Positions 52,865 through 62,235 of a stretch of 64,000 nt of DNA are shown piece by piece (positions within the stretch are counted from its first letter, which is position 1; the number at the start of each line of letters is the position of its first letter). The notes beneath the pieces are model-generated. The model saw nothing but the letters and a program-made list of their open reading frames with translations, searched no databases and was not told the origin of the DNA. Both the position numbers and the translations under genes were made by a program. The stretch comes from Lentisalinibacter orientalis (GTDB lineage: Bacteria > Pseudomonadota > Gammaproteobacteria > Steroidobacterales > Woeseiaceae), in contig NZ_JAPDRJ010000001.1 in NCBI RefSeq assembly GCF_040706535.1, forward strand, positions 2,182,736 to 2,246,735. The letters run 5' to 3'.

Positions 52865-54037
52865 GTGCGGATTCTCACCTACACAACGCTATTTCCGAAC
52901 AGGGAGATGCCGAGTCTCGGTATCTTCGTGGCCGAGAGGCTCCGTCACTTGATAATGTCTGATGCAGTGTCAGCAACCGTCGTTGCACCTGTACCTTGGT
53001 TTCCATTCAAGGGCAGTCGCTTTGGCGCCTACGGGGCTTGGGCCCGGATCCCTCACGAGGAGTCCTTCGAGGGAAATAGGGTTATTCATCCTCGGTATCC
53101 ATTGATTCCTAAGGTAGGCATGACTGCTGCGCCCCTTTTGCTGGCGAGCGCAAGCTATCGTGCCATCCGGAGCATATTTGGCGATCTGGATGGTTTTGAT
53201 CTGATTGACGCACACTACTTCTATCCCGACGGTGTAGCGGCGGTGATGCTTGGCCGCTGGTTTCGGAAGCCTGTCGTCATAACTGGTCGCGGAACGGATT
53301 TGAATTTGATTCCTCGTTACCACTTAGCGCGTCGACAGATTCAGTGGGCGATGCGCAACGCCAGAGGTTTGGTTACGGTTAGTGAAGCGCTAAGAGGACG
53401 ACTCATTGAACTCGGGGCATCTCCGGATAAGGTAAAGACACTGCGCAATGGAGTAGACTTGCAGAAATTCCGACCGCTGCCTCGAGATCAAATTCGTCGT
53501 GATCTTGGGATCGAACATCCGACTTTGCTATCTGTTGGGCACTTAATTGAACGCAAGGGTCACCATATCGCCATAGAAAGCCTAACGCACCTGCCGAAAT
53601 TTCAATTGATTATTGTCGGAAGTGGTCCAATGGAGGAGGAGCTCAAAAACCAGGCAATCCGTATGAACGTTGTCGATAGAATACGATTTGTCGGTGCAGT
53701 GAATCACTCGGAACTCTTGCGATATTACAATGCGGCGGACTGTCTGGTGTTGTGCTCCAGTCGAGAAGGCATGGCCAATGTCTTGCTTGAGAGTATTGCG
53801 TGCGGAACTCCGGTCGCGGCTACTGCGATCTGGGGTACGCCGGAGGTGATAGGATCCCCGGACGCCGGGGTGTTGATGGAGGACAGGTCCGCACAGTCGC
53901 TAGCGAAAGCGGTCCACCGGTTATTCGAGAGTTATCCGGGATGGCAGCGGACACGGAGGTGGGCGGAGAAATTTGATTGGGGGGCGACCACTGAAGGTCA
54001 ATTATCGCTTTTCGAAGCTTGTCTTGCGGATCGGTGA
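52865..54037 (+). CDS. Glycosyltransferase family 4 (GT-B), AT-richer than its neighbours
   Basis: This 390-residue enzyme has ILTYTTLFPNREMPSLGIFVAERL (key part TLFPNREMPSLGIFV), the NG motif LRNGVDLQKFRPL, LLSVGHLIERKGH and donor-site CSSREGMANVLLESIACGTPV. These place it among GT4 enzymes. Codon use has visibly more A and T in third positions than the genes on its left, so recent acquisition is possible. Translation starts at GTG 52865. It is the last plus-strand gene of this run and faces the minus-strand hydrolases. Confidence 0.88.
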   Translation: MRILTYTTLFPNREMPSLGIFVAERLRHLIMSDAVSATVVAPVPWFPFKGSRFGAYGAWARIPHEESFEGNRVIHPRYPLIPKVGMTAAPLLLASASYRAIRSIFGDLDGFDLIDAHYFYPDGVAAVMLGRWFRKPVVITGRGTDLNLIPRYHLARRQIQWAMRNARGLVTVSEALRGRLIELGASPDKVKTLRNGVDLQKFRPLPRDQIRRDLGIEHPTLLSVGHLIERKGHHIAIESLTHLPKFQLIIVGSGPMEEELKNQAIRMNVVDRIRFVGAVNHSELLRYYNAADCLVLCSSREGMANVLLESIACGTPVAATAIWGTPEVIGSPDAGVLMEDRSAQSLAKAVHRLFESYPGWQRTRRWAEKFDWGATTEGQLSLFEACLADR

Positions 54038-54056
54038 TTAGAATCTTCTTAAGGTC

Positions 54057-54914
54057 TCACGTGATGTTTGCTTGCGAAGTGACCCACGCTACTGTAAGTC
54101 GGATTGCTCGGGCGGCTTCGGCAGGCTGAGAAAAGGTGTGATCCGCATTGGGAAGGCGCTCCAATTGAATTGTCTTCATGAGTCGGGACCAGCGAGGCTC
54201 AGTGGTGATTAGGCTCTCGAACTCCTGAGCTACAAAGTCCTTACCGCTCAGAAGAATTGCCGTAGGTAAAGAGCGACTTGTCAACCAGCGGTAAAGTCGC
54301 TGAGGCAAAGACTCGTTGTCGATCGCTTGCGTCGAAAGCGCGTCGCGGGCTCGCGTTCTGCGGACCATGTCGAGCAGACCACGTAGCGCGAATCGCGTTC
54401 TGACTTCGCCGGAAACGAGTTTTCGCCAGAATGCACCGGAAGTGAGCCTCTGAAGATAATAGTGCTTAAGGTAGACTTTGGCCTCTGCGTGGTCCGTGTG
54501 TACCCATGGATTAAGAAAAACAAGACCCGCTATCCTGCTATCTTCTGCTGCATAACAGGCGGCTGCCGTAGCGCCGTCGCACAAGCCCCAGAGAATGATG
54601 CGGTTTAGGTTATCGGACTGTTGCAACAGAGTATCCACGGCAGCCCGGATGTCGTCATTGATCGAAAGAAAGTCTCGAGAGTCTCCGGTCGAGTCACCCA
54701 TCCCACGATAATCGAAACGAAGACACGGAATACCTGCTTCGGCCAGCGCGCGTGAAAGTAATACGAAGTGACGATGACTACCGACCCGGTACTGAGGGCC
54801 GCCAACTACGACGATGACTCCGGTTGGGCAGGACGACTGTTCGGGCGCCGTGAGGACGCCGACCAGTGAGTCGCCCTGGCAGTCGAATACTAGTGCCTTT
54901 TCGGTATAGTTCAT
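54057..54914 (-). CDS. Exosortase A system-associated hydrolase 1 (alpha/beta fold, Cys nucleophile)
   Basis: This 285-residue alpha/beta-hydrolase-type protein has GVIVVVGGPQYRVGSHRHFV (key GGPQYRVGSHRHF) and RFDYRGMGDSTG. The nucleophile elbow is GLCDG with Cys112 in place of the usual serine, and a likely catalytic His is in LPNADHTFS. This matches the first of two hydrolase-like proteins conserved in exosortase A loci. The substrate is unknown, perhaps an acyl group on the acyl carrier protein encoded upstream. It overlaps hydrolase 2 by four bases (ATGA). Confidence 0.88.
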   Translation of the reverse strand: MNYTEKALVFDCQGDSLVGVLTAPEQSSCPTGVIVVVGGPQYRVGSHRHFVLLSRALAEAGIPCLRFDYRGMGDSTGDSRDFLSINDDIRAAVDTLLQQSDNLNRIILWGLCDGATAAACYAAEDSRIAGLVFLNPWVHTDHAEAKVYLKHYYLQRLTSGAFWRKLVSGEVRTRFALRGLLDMVRRTRARDALSTQAIDNESLPQRLYRWLTSRSLPTAILLSGKDFVAQEFESLITTEPRWSRLMKTIQLERLPNADHTFSQPAEAARAIRLTVAWVTSQANIT

Positions 54915-55747
54915 CCGGCTAACCTACGGGCTTCGGTTACGCTCGCATCGATCGCTGCGGGTACTGTCTCGATCTCGGTCGTCTGCCAGAAAGGCGCACC
55001 TGGCACTACAAAACCGGCTGTATCGACGCCGGCCTCTCGCCATTTTTGCACGATCATTTCTGTCGCTGGCGAAAGGCTCGGCCGCTCGGCGCCGGAAATC
55101 TCGAGGAGGGAGACTCTCGCCCTGTACTCATCTGGAAGAGTGATCCGGACGTCCGACATCGGATTGACCAACGCCGGGTTTAAAGTATAGCCGGCGACCG
55201 TTACAGCGATTCCACTGGCGAACGTTTCCCACAGTTGGGAGACCACACCTTTGGTCTGCCTGGCGTCCATCATCTCCGCCGCAGCGCGCAGGCGCAGGAA
55301 TTGGGTGAGATGCCTTTGGCCATTCCCCACCGGCTGCCAGAGCAGCAACGGCAGGGATTCCCCGGTCTCCTGTAGCCACGCGGAGGCGAGCAGAGCACCG
55401 GCGCGCAACCCCCAGAGGAGGAGGGGGGCCTCGGTCTGCCGGCGCAGCCATTGCACCCAGAAGTCGAGGTCGTCCAGCCAGCCCTGCCAGGTGGCATCGG
55501 CGAATTCTCCGTCACTGTCCCCGCAGCCGGTGAGGTCAAAACGCAGGACCAGCCAGCCGTCTCTGGCAAGCGCGGCGGCCGTCAGTGCGGCCATGCGTCG
55601 GGACTTATTCATCTCCTCCGCGAAGGGTGGCACGAACAGCACACTGCCCCGAGGTGTGTCGGCAGGTCGGTTGACCACCGCGAACTGCCGGCCGTTTCCG
55701 GTATCGGCAAAGAATGGTTCGGGAGTCGTGCCAGGTCGAGCGGTCAC
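54911..55747 (-). CDS. Exosortase A system-associated hydrolase 2-like protein, lacking the nucleophile
   Basis: This 278-residue alpha/beta-hydrolase-like protein has FVPPFAEEMNKSRRM and FDLTGCGDSDGEF. At the nucleophile elbow the sequence is GLRAG, with Arg115 where a serine or cysteine would be. It is therefore probably not a hydrolase by the standard mechanism and may be a partner or carrier-binding protein. GTG 55747 overlaps the acyl carrier protein stop (GTGA) and its stop overlaps hydrolase 1, so the three genes are translationally coupled. Confidence 0.88.
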   Translation of the reverse strand: MTARPGTTPEPFFADTGNGRQFAVVNRPADTPRGSVLFVPPFAEEMNKSRRMAALTAAALARDGWLVLRFDLTGCGDSDGEFADATWQGWLDDLDFWVQWLRRQTEAPLLLWGLRAGALLASAWLQETGESLPLLLWQPVGNGQRHLTQFLRLRAAAEMMDARQTKGVVSQLWETFASGIAVTVAGYTLNPALVNPMSDVRITLPDEYRARVSLLEISGAERPSLSPATEMIVQKWREAGVDTAGFVVPGAPFWQTTEIETVPAAIDASVTEARRLAG

Positions 55748-55998
55748 GCGTCGGCGAGCTTCGTCTCTACGAAGCGGGTCAGCGAGCCGACGGTTTCGAA
55801 GACCTCGGCATCCAGTTCGTCGTCGTCCACCGTGAGGTCGAAGCGCTCTTCGATCGAGGTGATAACGGTCATCACGGCCATGGAATCGAATTCCGGCAGC
55901 GAGCCGAGGAGCGGCGTATCGCCCGTGAACTTCGCGGCCCGCCCCTGCAGGCTAAGGGTCTCGTCCAGTATGGCCAGTACTTCGCCTTCGGTATTCAA
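55744..55998 (-). CDS. XrtA-associated acyl carrier protein
   Basis: This 84-residue acidic protein has the phosphopantetheine site PEFDSMAVM (Ser39). The start is TTG 55998 with AGGAG seven bases upstream. It begins a three-gene coupled unit with the two hydrolase-like genes. In many exosortase A loci an acyl-CoA ligase and a PLP-dependent decarboxylase stand beside it; here they are missing and a divergent glycosyltransferase gene lies upstream. It probably carries an acyl or aminoacyl group for polysaccharide modification. Confidence 0.92.
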   Translation of the reverse strand: MNTEGEVLAILDETLSLQGRAAKFTGDTPLLGSLPEFDSMAVMTVITSIEERFDLTVDDDELDAEVFETVGSLTRFVETKLADA

Positions 55999-56150
55999 CG
56001 GTCGTCTCCTCTGTGAGCCACTCGGCTGTTCAAACTGTGCGCAGGCTGCTTGGCCAGTCTAGAAAATCTGTGATAATCCGCCGTGTTGGATGTCACAGTC
56101 CGCGTATTGAACTACTATCCGGCCATCCCACGCCGCATCAGGAGTCTCTC

Positions 56151-57377
56151 GTGCCACGCGTCCTCATGGTCGCCTACCACTTTCCACCGGCCTCCGGGAC
56201 CAGCGGCGTCCAGCGGGCGCTGCGCTTCGCATCCTATCTGCCTGATTTCGGCTGGGAGCCAATCGTACTGACCGCGACCCCCGGCGTCTACGAGCACCAC
56301 AACCCGGACCTTCTGAGCGAGGTACCTCGCCGAATACCGGTGATCCGGGCACCGGCGCTGGACACCAAGCGGCACCTGGCGATAGGTGGGCGTTATCCGG
56401 GCTTCCTGGCCCGCCCCGACCGCTGGCAATCCTGGTGGCTCGGGGCAGTCCCGGCAGGGTTGCGCGCCATCCGCCGCTACAAACCCTCGGTGATCTGGTC
56501 CACTTATCCTATTGCCACCGCGCATCGCATCGGCTGCACGCTCGCGAGGCTCAGCGGCCTGCCGCTGGTGGCGGATTTCCGCGACCCGATGGCACAGGAG
56601 GGCTATCCCGCAGATCCGGCGACGTGGCGGAGCTTCAAGCGTATCGAATCCCGCACGATCGCATGTGCCGCCCGGTCGGTCTTTACCACGCCGGGTGCCC
56701 GGGCGCTCTATGGACAACGATACCCTGCATATGCCGGCAGGCTGGAGGTGATCGAGAACGGCTACGACGAAGGGGCGTTCGAAGCCGCCGCACCAGCGGC
56801 CATGCCCCTGAATCACGGCCGTGTGACCCTTCTGCACAGCGGTGTCGTCTATGCTTCCGAGCGGGACCCGACCGCTCTGTTCGCGGCCCTTGCGAAGTTG
56901 AAGGACGCGCATCCGGCCGTTTTCGAGCGGATAATGATCAGATTCAGAGCTTCCATGGCCGATGAGCTGCTGACCTCGCTCGCGCAGCGGTATGATGTTT
57001 CGACCGCGATCGAGTTGTTGCCGTCCCTGTCGTATCGCGACGCGCTGGGCGAGATGCAGGCGGCCGATGGGCTGCTCATACTGCAAGCCGCGAACTGCAA
57101 CCAGCAGATTCCAGCGAAGATTTACGAGTATCTTCGCGCCCGTCGTCCGTTGTTGGTCCTGAGCGACCCGGCAGGTGATACGGTGGGAGTTGCTCGCAAC
57201 GCGGGGGTTGATAAAGTGGCGCCTTTGGATGATGCGGAAGCGATTACAGGTCTTCTGGCCGAATTTGTTTCTACCGATGACAGGCCGCTACCACTGGACG
57301 AAGCCGTGCGCCTGGCTTCCCGTTATGCGCGAACGCAAGAGTTCGCCCGACTGCTGGATTCGATAGTGTTGGTCTGA
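56151..57377 (+). CDS. Glycosyltransferase family 4-like protein (paralogue of the 14.5 kb gene)
   Basis: This 408-residue GT-B enzyme starts at GTG 56151 with AGGAG six bases upstream; an in-frame start at 56013 would add 46 residues in the intergenic region. It shares the N-terminal VLMVAYHFPPASGTSGVQRAL, DTKRHLAIGGRYPGFLARP and WSTYPIATAHRIG blocks, and the C-terminal IPAKIYEYLRARRPLLVL, with the protein at 14537, so the two are paralogues. It keeps a normal C-terminus. The next gene converges with it after 19 bases. Confidence 0.88.
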   Translation: MPRVLMVAYHFPPASGTSGVQRALRFASYLPDFGWEPIVLTATPGVYEHHNPDLLSEVPRRIPVIRAPALDTKRHLAIGGRYPGFLARPDRWQSWWLGAVPAGLRAIRRYKPSVIWSTYPIATAHRIGCTLARLSGLPLVADFRDPMAQEGYPADPATWRSFKRIESRTIACAARSVFTTPGARALYGQRYPAYAGRLEVIENGYDEGAFEAAAPAAMPLNHGRVTLLHSGVVYASERDPTALFAALAKLKDAHPAVFERIMIRFRASMADELLTSLAQRYDVSTAIELLPSLSYRDALGEMQAADGLLILQAANCNQQIPAKIYEYLRARRPLLVLSDPAGDTVGVARNAGVDKVAPLDDAEAITGLLAEFVSTDDRPLPLDEAVRLASRYARTQEFARLLDSIVLV

Positions 57378-57396
57378 CTGATGTACAGGTGACCAG

Positions 57397-58359
57397 TCAG
57401 TCTCGCCGCGTCAGGTTCAGAGCAAGCCGCGCGACGAATCTGTGGCGGCTTCGATCCCAGGGTGTGAAACGGCGAAGTTGATACAGGTCGTCGCCTGCAC
57501 GCGAGGCGCCCGGTGCGGTTGATACTGCGGCCCGGAAGCCGAGTTCCTTTACCAGACGTGTCTGTTCCGGCAGATAGTCTTTACCAGGCTTGCCGTTCGG
57601 GTACGCAAAGAGCGTCACTTTCTCGCCCGTAAGTTCTTGCAGGTGGTCACGACTGTCGCCGATCTGGCGCTTGGCCTCAGCCGGGTCACAGAGGCTCAGG
57701 ATGGGATGATCGACGGTATGGGCTCCTATCGTCATTCCGGCATCCTGCAATTGACGCACCTGGCCATCACTCATCATCAGGTCGTCGGGCAGACGGGACC
57801 TCGACACTCCTGCAACTACCGCCGCGATTTCGTCGCGCTCCCGAATGCTGCGATATTTGATCAGACTGATTAGGCGCTCAATCGTTTGTCGCTTCTCGGC
57901 GGTGCACCCCGTGGGGAGCACGCCAGCCCCAATATTATCCAGTTGAAGCTCCGCCTCGCTCGTTCCACGGATGGCCTCGATGATCGTGTCATTCCACATT
58001 CTGCCGCCATTGAGATAGCCGGTGGCCACAAAAAACGTGGCTGGCACGTCGTGACTATCGAGGATAGGTAGTGCGTTCGTCGCATTGTCGGCGTAGCCGT
58101 CGTCAAAAGTGATACAAGCAGAGCGTGCCGGTAGCGACTGACGTTCAAGGCGTTCAACGGCTTCTGCGAGAGGGAGCACGTGAAACCACTGGGTGACCCA
58201 CGACAAAATCTCATCGAAACGGCCCACGTCGACCTCACCGGGGAAAAGAGGATCTGGTGCCGGCAATACCCGGTGAAATATCAGGATGGTGAGCCGGGGA
58301 GAACCGGACATCGCAGAGCCCAGCGCCAGGAAGTATCGAATGAAAGGGTCAGTCCACAT
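57397..58359 (-). CDS. Polysaccharide deacetylase (NodB-type), second in the window
   Basis: This 320-residue protein has ILIFHRVLPAPDPLFP, ACITFDDGYADNATNALPIL (metal-binding Asp-Asp), VPATFFVATGYL and TIGAHTVDHPILS (His-x-x-x-His), then LFAYPNGKPGKDY. It would remove acyl or acetyl groups from polysaccharide. It is of a different subgroup from the XrtA deacetylase at 38103. ATG 58359 has no strong ribosome site; ATG 58311 is an alternative. The upstream gap up to 58627 shows no convincing gene. Confidence 0.9.
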   Translation of the reverse strand: MWTDPFIRYFLALGSAMSGSPRLTILIFHRVLPAPDPLFPGEVDVGRFDEILSWVTQWFHVLPLAEAVERLERQSLPARSACITFDDGYADNATNALPILDSHDVPATFFVATGYLNGGRMWNDTIIEAIRGTSEAELQLDNIGAGVLPTGCTAEKRQTIERLISLIKYRSIRERDEIAAVVAGVSRSRLPDDLMMSDGQVRQLQDAGMTIGAHTVDHPILSLCDPAEAKRQIGDSRDHLQELTGEKVTLFAYPNGKPGKDYLPEQTRLVKELGFRAAVSTAPGASRAGDDLYQLRRFTPWDRSRHRFVARLALNLTRRD

Positions 58360-58627
58360 AGGAAGGGGTACTGGTGTTCTTTCTGCGGCCTTTGGGTACT
58401 ACGTTCACGCGCTGTTTCTCTTGGAACTTATCAGCGCGTCGATGATGCCTGATGAAACGCGAGGCCGCTAGCTGTCGCGCGCAAACAACAAGTAGGGTAC
58501 CGTGGAATCCATGTCCATGACGCTGCACCGCCGTCATGCTGGTGGGCGTGAACCGGTTCTCGGGTGATCCGACTGCCGTGTGCCATACTTGCCCGCTTCG
58601 CATCGAGATCCGAAGGAGAATCGAAGC

Positions 58628-60436
58628 ATGCAGGCACGTTTGGCGGGCGCTATCGGCGCCGGCGGCACATCGCTCTTGACTAATCGACTTGCTGACACTG
58701 GCACGTTGGAAGAGAGGGCGGCCGGCTGCGTGTTCGCGGCATCCGATGCGCGGGTAGTCCGCAGCAACTCCGCGCTGTGCCTCATTCTCGGTTCCCCCAA
58801 GTTAAAGGGGCTGCGCGCCGCCGACCTGTCGGGGGACGCGGTCGAAATTGACTGCTGGCAGACGGCCTTGCTCGGCCCGACGGCGCAACTTGACGAGCAT
58901 CTCGGCGGCCATTTTGCGATTGTTTACGTGGAACTGGAAGCGCGCCGGGTTGTGCTTGTCAGTGACCGGTTCAGTAGCTATTCGTTGTACTACCGGCCGT
59001 TCCATGACGGATTCGCGTTCGCCGACCGTGCTACGGTTTTGTTCGACGACCGGCCCTCGATTTCCCTCCAAGCGCTGTTCGACTATCTTTATTTTCATTG
59101 TCTACCGGGCCCCGACACTGTCCACGATAGCCTGATGCGCTTAGAGCCGGGAACAATAGTGCGATGGGATCAGGGCAAGCTGACCCAAAAGACGTATTGG
59201 TCACGGAAGGCCAAAGGTCCGGTCTATACTCGCTTCGACGAAGCGAAACACGACTTCCATCGTCTCCTGCGAGAAGCGGTTGCCGAAGAAGTCGAGCCCG
59301 GAACCACTGGCGCCTTTCTCTCCGGGGGCACGGACAGTTCCACCGTCGTTGGGTTGCTTGCAGAGCAATCCGATCAACCGGTGAAATCGTATTCCATCGG
59401 TTTCGATGTCGAGGGCTATGACGAGGCGAGCTACGCCAAGCTGGCAGCCGAACGATATGGCACCGACCACCAAAGCTACTACGTGACACCGGATGATCTT
59501 GTCGCCAATATCCCCAACGTGGCTGCCAACCTCGACCAGCCATTCGGGAATTCCTCATTACTGCCCGCAATGATCTGTGCCGATCGGGCCCGGGAGGACG
59601 GCATTACGAAACTTTTGGCTGGTGATGGCGGCGATGAATTGTTTGGGGGCAATACCCGCTACGCTAAACAGAAGGTATTCGAATGGTATGGCGCCATACC
59701 TGGGCCATTGCGCAGAGGTGGCATAGAGAGGCTAACCGGTCCCGACTTCTGTGCCGTTATTCCGCTGCTGAAAAAACTCAAGAGCTACGTGGAGCAGGCC
59801 AATATCCCAATGCCTGATCGCTTGGAGACGTACAATCTTCTGGAGCGTGAAGGAACGGCTGCGATTCTGCCTGAGGCCTGGTTGAGGGCGGTAGACTCCA
59901 GCCATCCGCACTTCCGCCAGCGGGAGGTATGGACCGATCTCGCGGCGGATAATTTCTTGGATCGTATGCTGGAATTCGATTGGAAGTTTACGCTCGCCGA
60001 CAACGATCTTCGCAAGGTGCGGTACGCGGCAAACATGGCCCGCATCCATGTAGGCTTTCCGCTGCTCTCCGATGATCTGCTCGAATTCTCCCTGCGTCTG
60101 GAGCCAGACTGGAAGGTGAAAGGCCTAAAGTTGCGTTGGTTCTTCAAGAGGGCTCTGAGCGACTTTCTGCCACGGGAAATCATTCAAAAGAAAAAGCATG
60201 GCTTCGGCCTTCCGTTTGGCACCTGGGCACTGGAGCACGAGAATCTCCGACGAATGACTCGCGATGCTATCCGGAATCTTGTCGACCGCGGCTTGGTGCG
60301 TGAATCCTATGCGAATCTCCTGATGGAAGAGCGACTCCCGGCATATCCCTCCTACTACGGCGAATTGGTCTGGGTATTGATGATGCTTGAGCTCTGGCTG
60401 CAAGCTCACAGTCCTGGCTGGCGTATTTATGCGTGA
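58628..60436 (+). CDS. Asparagine-synthetase-like protein without the glutaminase cysteine (I)
   Basis: This 602-residue protein keeps an asparagine synthetase-like C-terminal domain with PP-loop SGGTDSS (residues 232-238) and LAGDGGDELFGGNTRY. The N-terminal domain resembles the glutaminase fold (HLGGHFAIVYVELEARRVVLVSDRF) but the protein starts MQARLAGAIG, with no Cys at position 2. It may therefore use ammonia or an amine, or form an amide or lactam as in beta-lactam synthetase and lasso-peptide cyclase relatives. ATG 58628 has a GAAGGAG site. It is followed by a second such gene. Confidence 0.88.
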   Translation: MQARLAGAIGAGGTSLLTNRLADTGTLEERAAGCVFAASDARVVRSNSALCLILGSPKLKGLRAADLSGDAVEIDCWQTALLGPTAQLDEHLGGHFAIVYVELEARRVVLVSDRFSSYSLYYRPFHDGFAFADRATVLFDDRPSISLQALFDYLYFHCLPGPDTVHDSLMRLEPGTIVRWDQGKLTQKTYWSRKAKGPVYTRFDEAKHDFHRLLREAVAEEVEPGTTGAFLSGGTDSSTVVGLLAEQSDQPVKSYSIGFDVEGYDEASYAKLAAERYGTDHQSYYVTPDDLVANIPNVAANLDQPFGNSSLLPAMICADRAREDGITKLLAGDGGDELFGGNTRYAKQKVFEWYGAIPGPLRRGGIERLTGPDFCAVIPLLKKLKSYVEQANIPMPDRLETYNLLEREGTAAILPEAWLRAVDSSHPHFRQREVWTDLAADNFLDRMLEFDWKFTLADNDLRKVRYAANMARIHVGFPLLSDDLLEFSLRLEPDWKVKGLKLRWFFKRALSDFLPREIIQKKKHGFGLPFGTWALEHENLRRMTRDAIRNLVDRGLVRESYANLLMEERLPAYPSYYGELVWVLMMLELWLQAHSPGWRIYA

Positions 60437-60480
60437 GCTGTCCTCGGCGCTCTCTTACGGAACAAGGAGGCGTTAGCGAT

Positions 60481-62235
60481 ATGGGTGCATTCACGCTAAT
60501 CGCCGGTCGTCCGACGCCCGAACGGGAGAGGCTTGAGGGGCGACAGAGCGCAGCGATGAGGAGTCAGGGTTACGTGGCACCCGAGCGACTCGACTTTGAC
60601 GACGGGGTCTTGTTTGTCTATCCGAAGCAAGTATCACAGACGACGAGCATCCGGAGTTTCGGTGCCGGAGAATTCATCGCTGTCTGCGGCACTTTTTTCT
60701 ATAGAGCCAGTACCGGAGCTGAGGGGTTGACACAGATCTTCAGGGACTTCTCCGTTTCAGATAGCGCCGAGAAAAATTTCGATCCTTTGCCGGCGCCACT
60801 TTACGGTACATATATCTGTATCGTTCGAAAGAACGGCCGCCTCTACATCTTTTCTGATCGGCTCGGCCTCTATAAAGCTTATATTTCAGATACGTCGGTC
60901 ATATCCAGTTCTTTCCTGGCCACGGTGGCGTGCACGACCTCCTTGCGTCCGAACGCCCAGGCAATTTTTGAATATGTATTCCAGGGTGCGACTTACGGTG
61001 ACGAGACGGTCATTGAGAATGTCCGTTTATTGAATCCTGATCGTGGCCTTATGATTTCTCAGGGCAGAGTCGATCAGGGTCGTCGTCCGCCGCTCGCGCC
61101 ACCCGTCATTGAGAGATTGTCGTTGGATGATCACGTCGATCGAGTTGGCCATGTGCTTGATCGTGTTTTCGATGACTGCGTTGAGGCGTTCAGGGGTCGC
61201 GTCGACACGGCACTTTCTGGTGGCTATGACTCGCGGCTCATTCTTGCGCATTTACTGGCACGTGATGTAAGACCGAATGTCCATGTGTACGGGATGGAGC
61301 AGGACACCGACGTAAGGGTAGCTAAACAAATTGCACGGGCGGAAGGGTTCCACCTGGCTCATATTGACAAGAGCCAATATCAATCAGCAAGAGGTAGAGA
61401 TGAATTGGCGGAGATCGTCGACAGAAATTTCCATGCGTTTGATGGTATTCCGGCCGACGGGATTTTCGATGCCGGTGCAGATCTGGCGACTCGGCGGGAA
61501 CGGGCGGGGAAAGGCGTAATTGCGCTGAATGGCGGTGGGGGTGAGATCTTTAGAAATTTCTTTTATCTGCCTGACTTCCCTTTTTCTGCGGGTCAACTTG
61601 TCTGGACATTTTACAGCCAGTTCGATCCACGCGCATTCGGGGCAGGTTACCAACCCAGTGAGTATCAGCAGCGAATGCGCGAAAAGATCGAGGCAGTGCT
61701 CGGCATTTCGGGCCGTCGCCTGACGCGAGGCGAAGTGGAACGTGTTTACCCGGCTTTTCGTTGTCGTTATTGGATGGGGCGGAATAGCTCGATCAACAAC
61801 AAGCTGGGCCTCATGCATACGCCGCTGGTGGAGCCCGCGCTTGTTGAGGTAGCGGGCACGGTCCCCGTCGGTCAAAAAAACGGAGGGAGACTGGCGGCGC
61901 GCCTGATAAGAAGGGTCAGCAAGAGGTTGGCAAATTACGACTCGGCTTACGGGTATTCGTTCGGCGAGGACCCGCCTTTCTCAGCCGTTTTACAAGAGAA
62001 GATGACACTGTATCGACCACCGATTGTCAGGCAATGGACGTTCCGCGTGAAGAGTGCGCTCAGAAGAAATGACTTCGACCAACGAAGAGCGACCGCCGCT
62101 CGGTTCGACTTTCTTTTTCCTGGCGGCTTGTCTTCGGTGGCACAATTTCTTCGAACAGAGTATGTGGTGGAACCAGCCCAGTTCAATCGGATGAGGACAC
62201 TTGAGTATTTCTTTCAGCGCCTGGGCGGCTCCTGA
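60481..62235 (+). CDS. Asparagine-synthetase-like protein without the glutaminase cysteine (II), divergent
   Basis: This 584-residue protein has a glutaminase-fold-like N-terminus (APLYGTYICIVRKNGRLYIFSDRLG) without a catalytic Cys near the start, and PP-loop SGGYDSR (residues 246-252). The second synthetase motif is altered to LNGGGGEIFRNFF instead of the usual SGDGGDE. So ATP-pyrophosphatase-type activation is plausible, while the acceptor site has changed. ATG 60481 has GGAGG about ten bases upstream; a frame start at 60433 overlaps the previous gene. Its 3' end overlaps the convergent GNAT-like gene by 22 bases. Confidence 0.82.
   Translation: MGAFTLIAGRPTPERERLEGRQSAAMRSQGYVAPERLDFDDGVLFVYPKQVSQTTSIRSFGAGEFIAVCGTFFYRASTGAEGLTQIFRDFSVSDSAEKNFDPLPAPLYGTYICIVRKNGRLYIFSDRLGLYKAYISDTSVISSSFLATVACTTSLRPNAQAIFEYVFQGATYGDETVIENVRLLNPDRGLMISQGRVDQGRRPPLAPPVIERLSLDDHVDRVGHVLDRVFDDCVEAFRGRVDTALSGGYDSRLILAHLLARDVRPNVHVYGMEQDTDVRVAKQIARAEGFHLAHIDKSQYQSARGRDELAEIVDRNFHAFDGIPADGIFDAGADLATRRERAGKGVIALNGGGGEIFRNFFYLPDFPFSAGQLVWTFYSQFDPRAFGAGYQPSEYQQRMREKIEAVLGISGRRLTRGEVERVYPAFRCRYWMGRNSSINNKLGLMHTPLVEPALVEVAGTVPVGQKNGGRLAARLIRRVSKRLANYDSAYGYSFGEDPPFSAVLQEKMTLYRPPIVRQWTFRVKSALRRNDFDQRRATAARFDFLFPGGLSSVAQFLRTEYVVEPAQFNRMRTLEYFFQRLGGS

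Noticed and set aside
58453..58521. A 22-codon frame before the first asparagine-synthetase-like gene as a lasso-type precursor peptide
   Set aside because: It has no leader/core pattern, no conserved Thr near the junction and no accompanying protease or recognition-element gene nearby.
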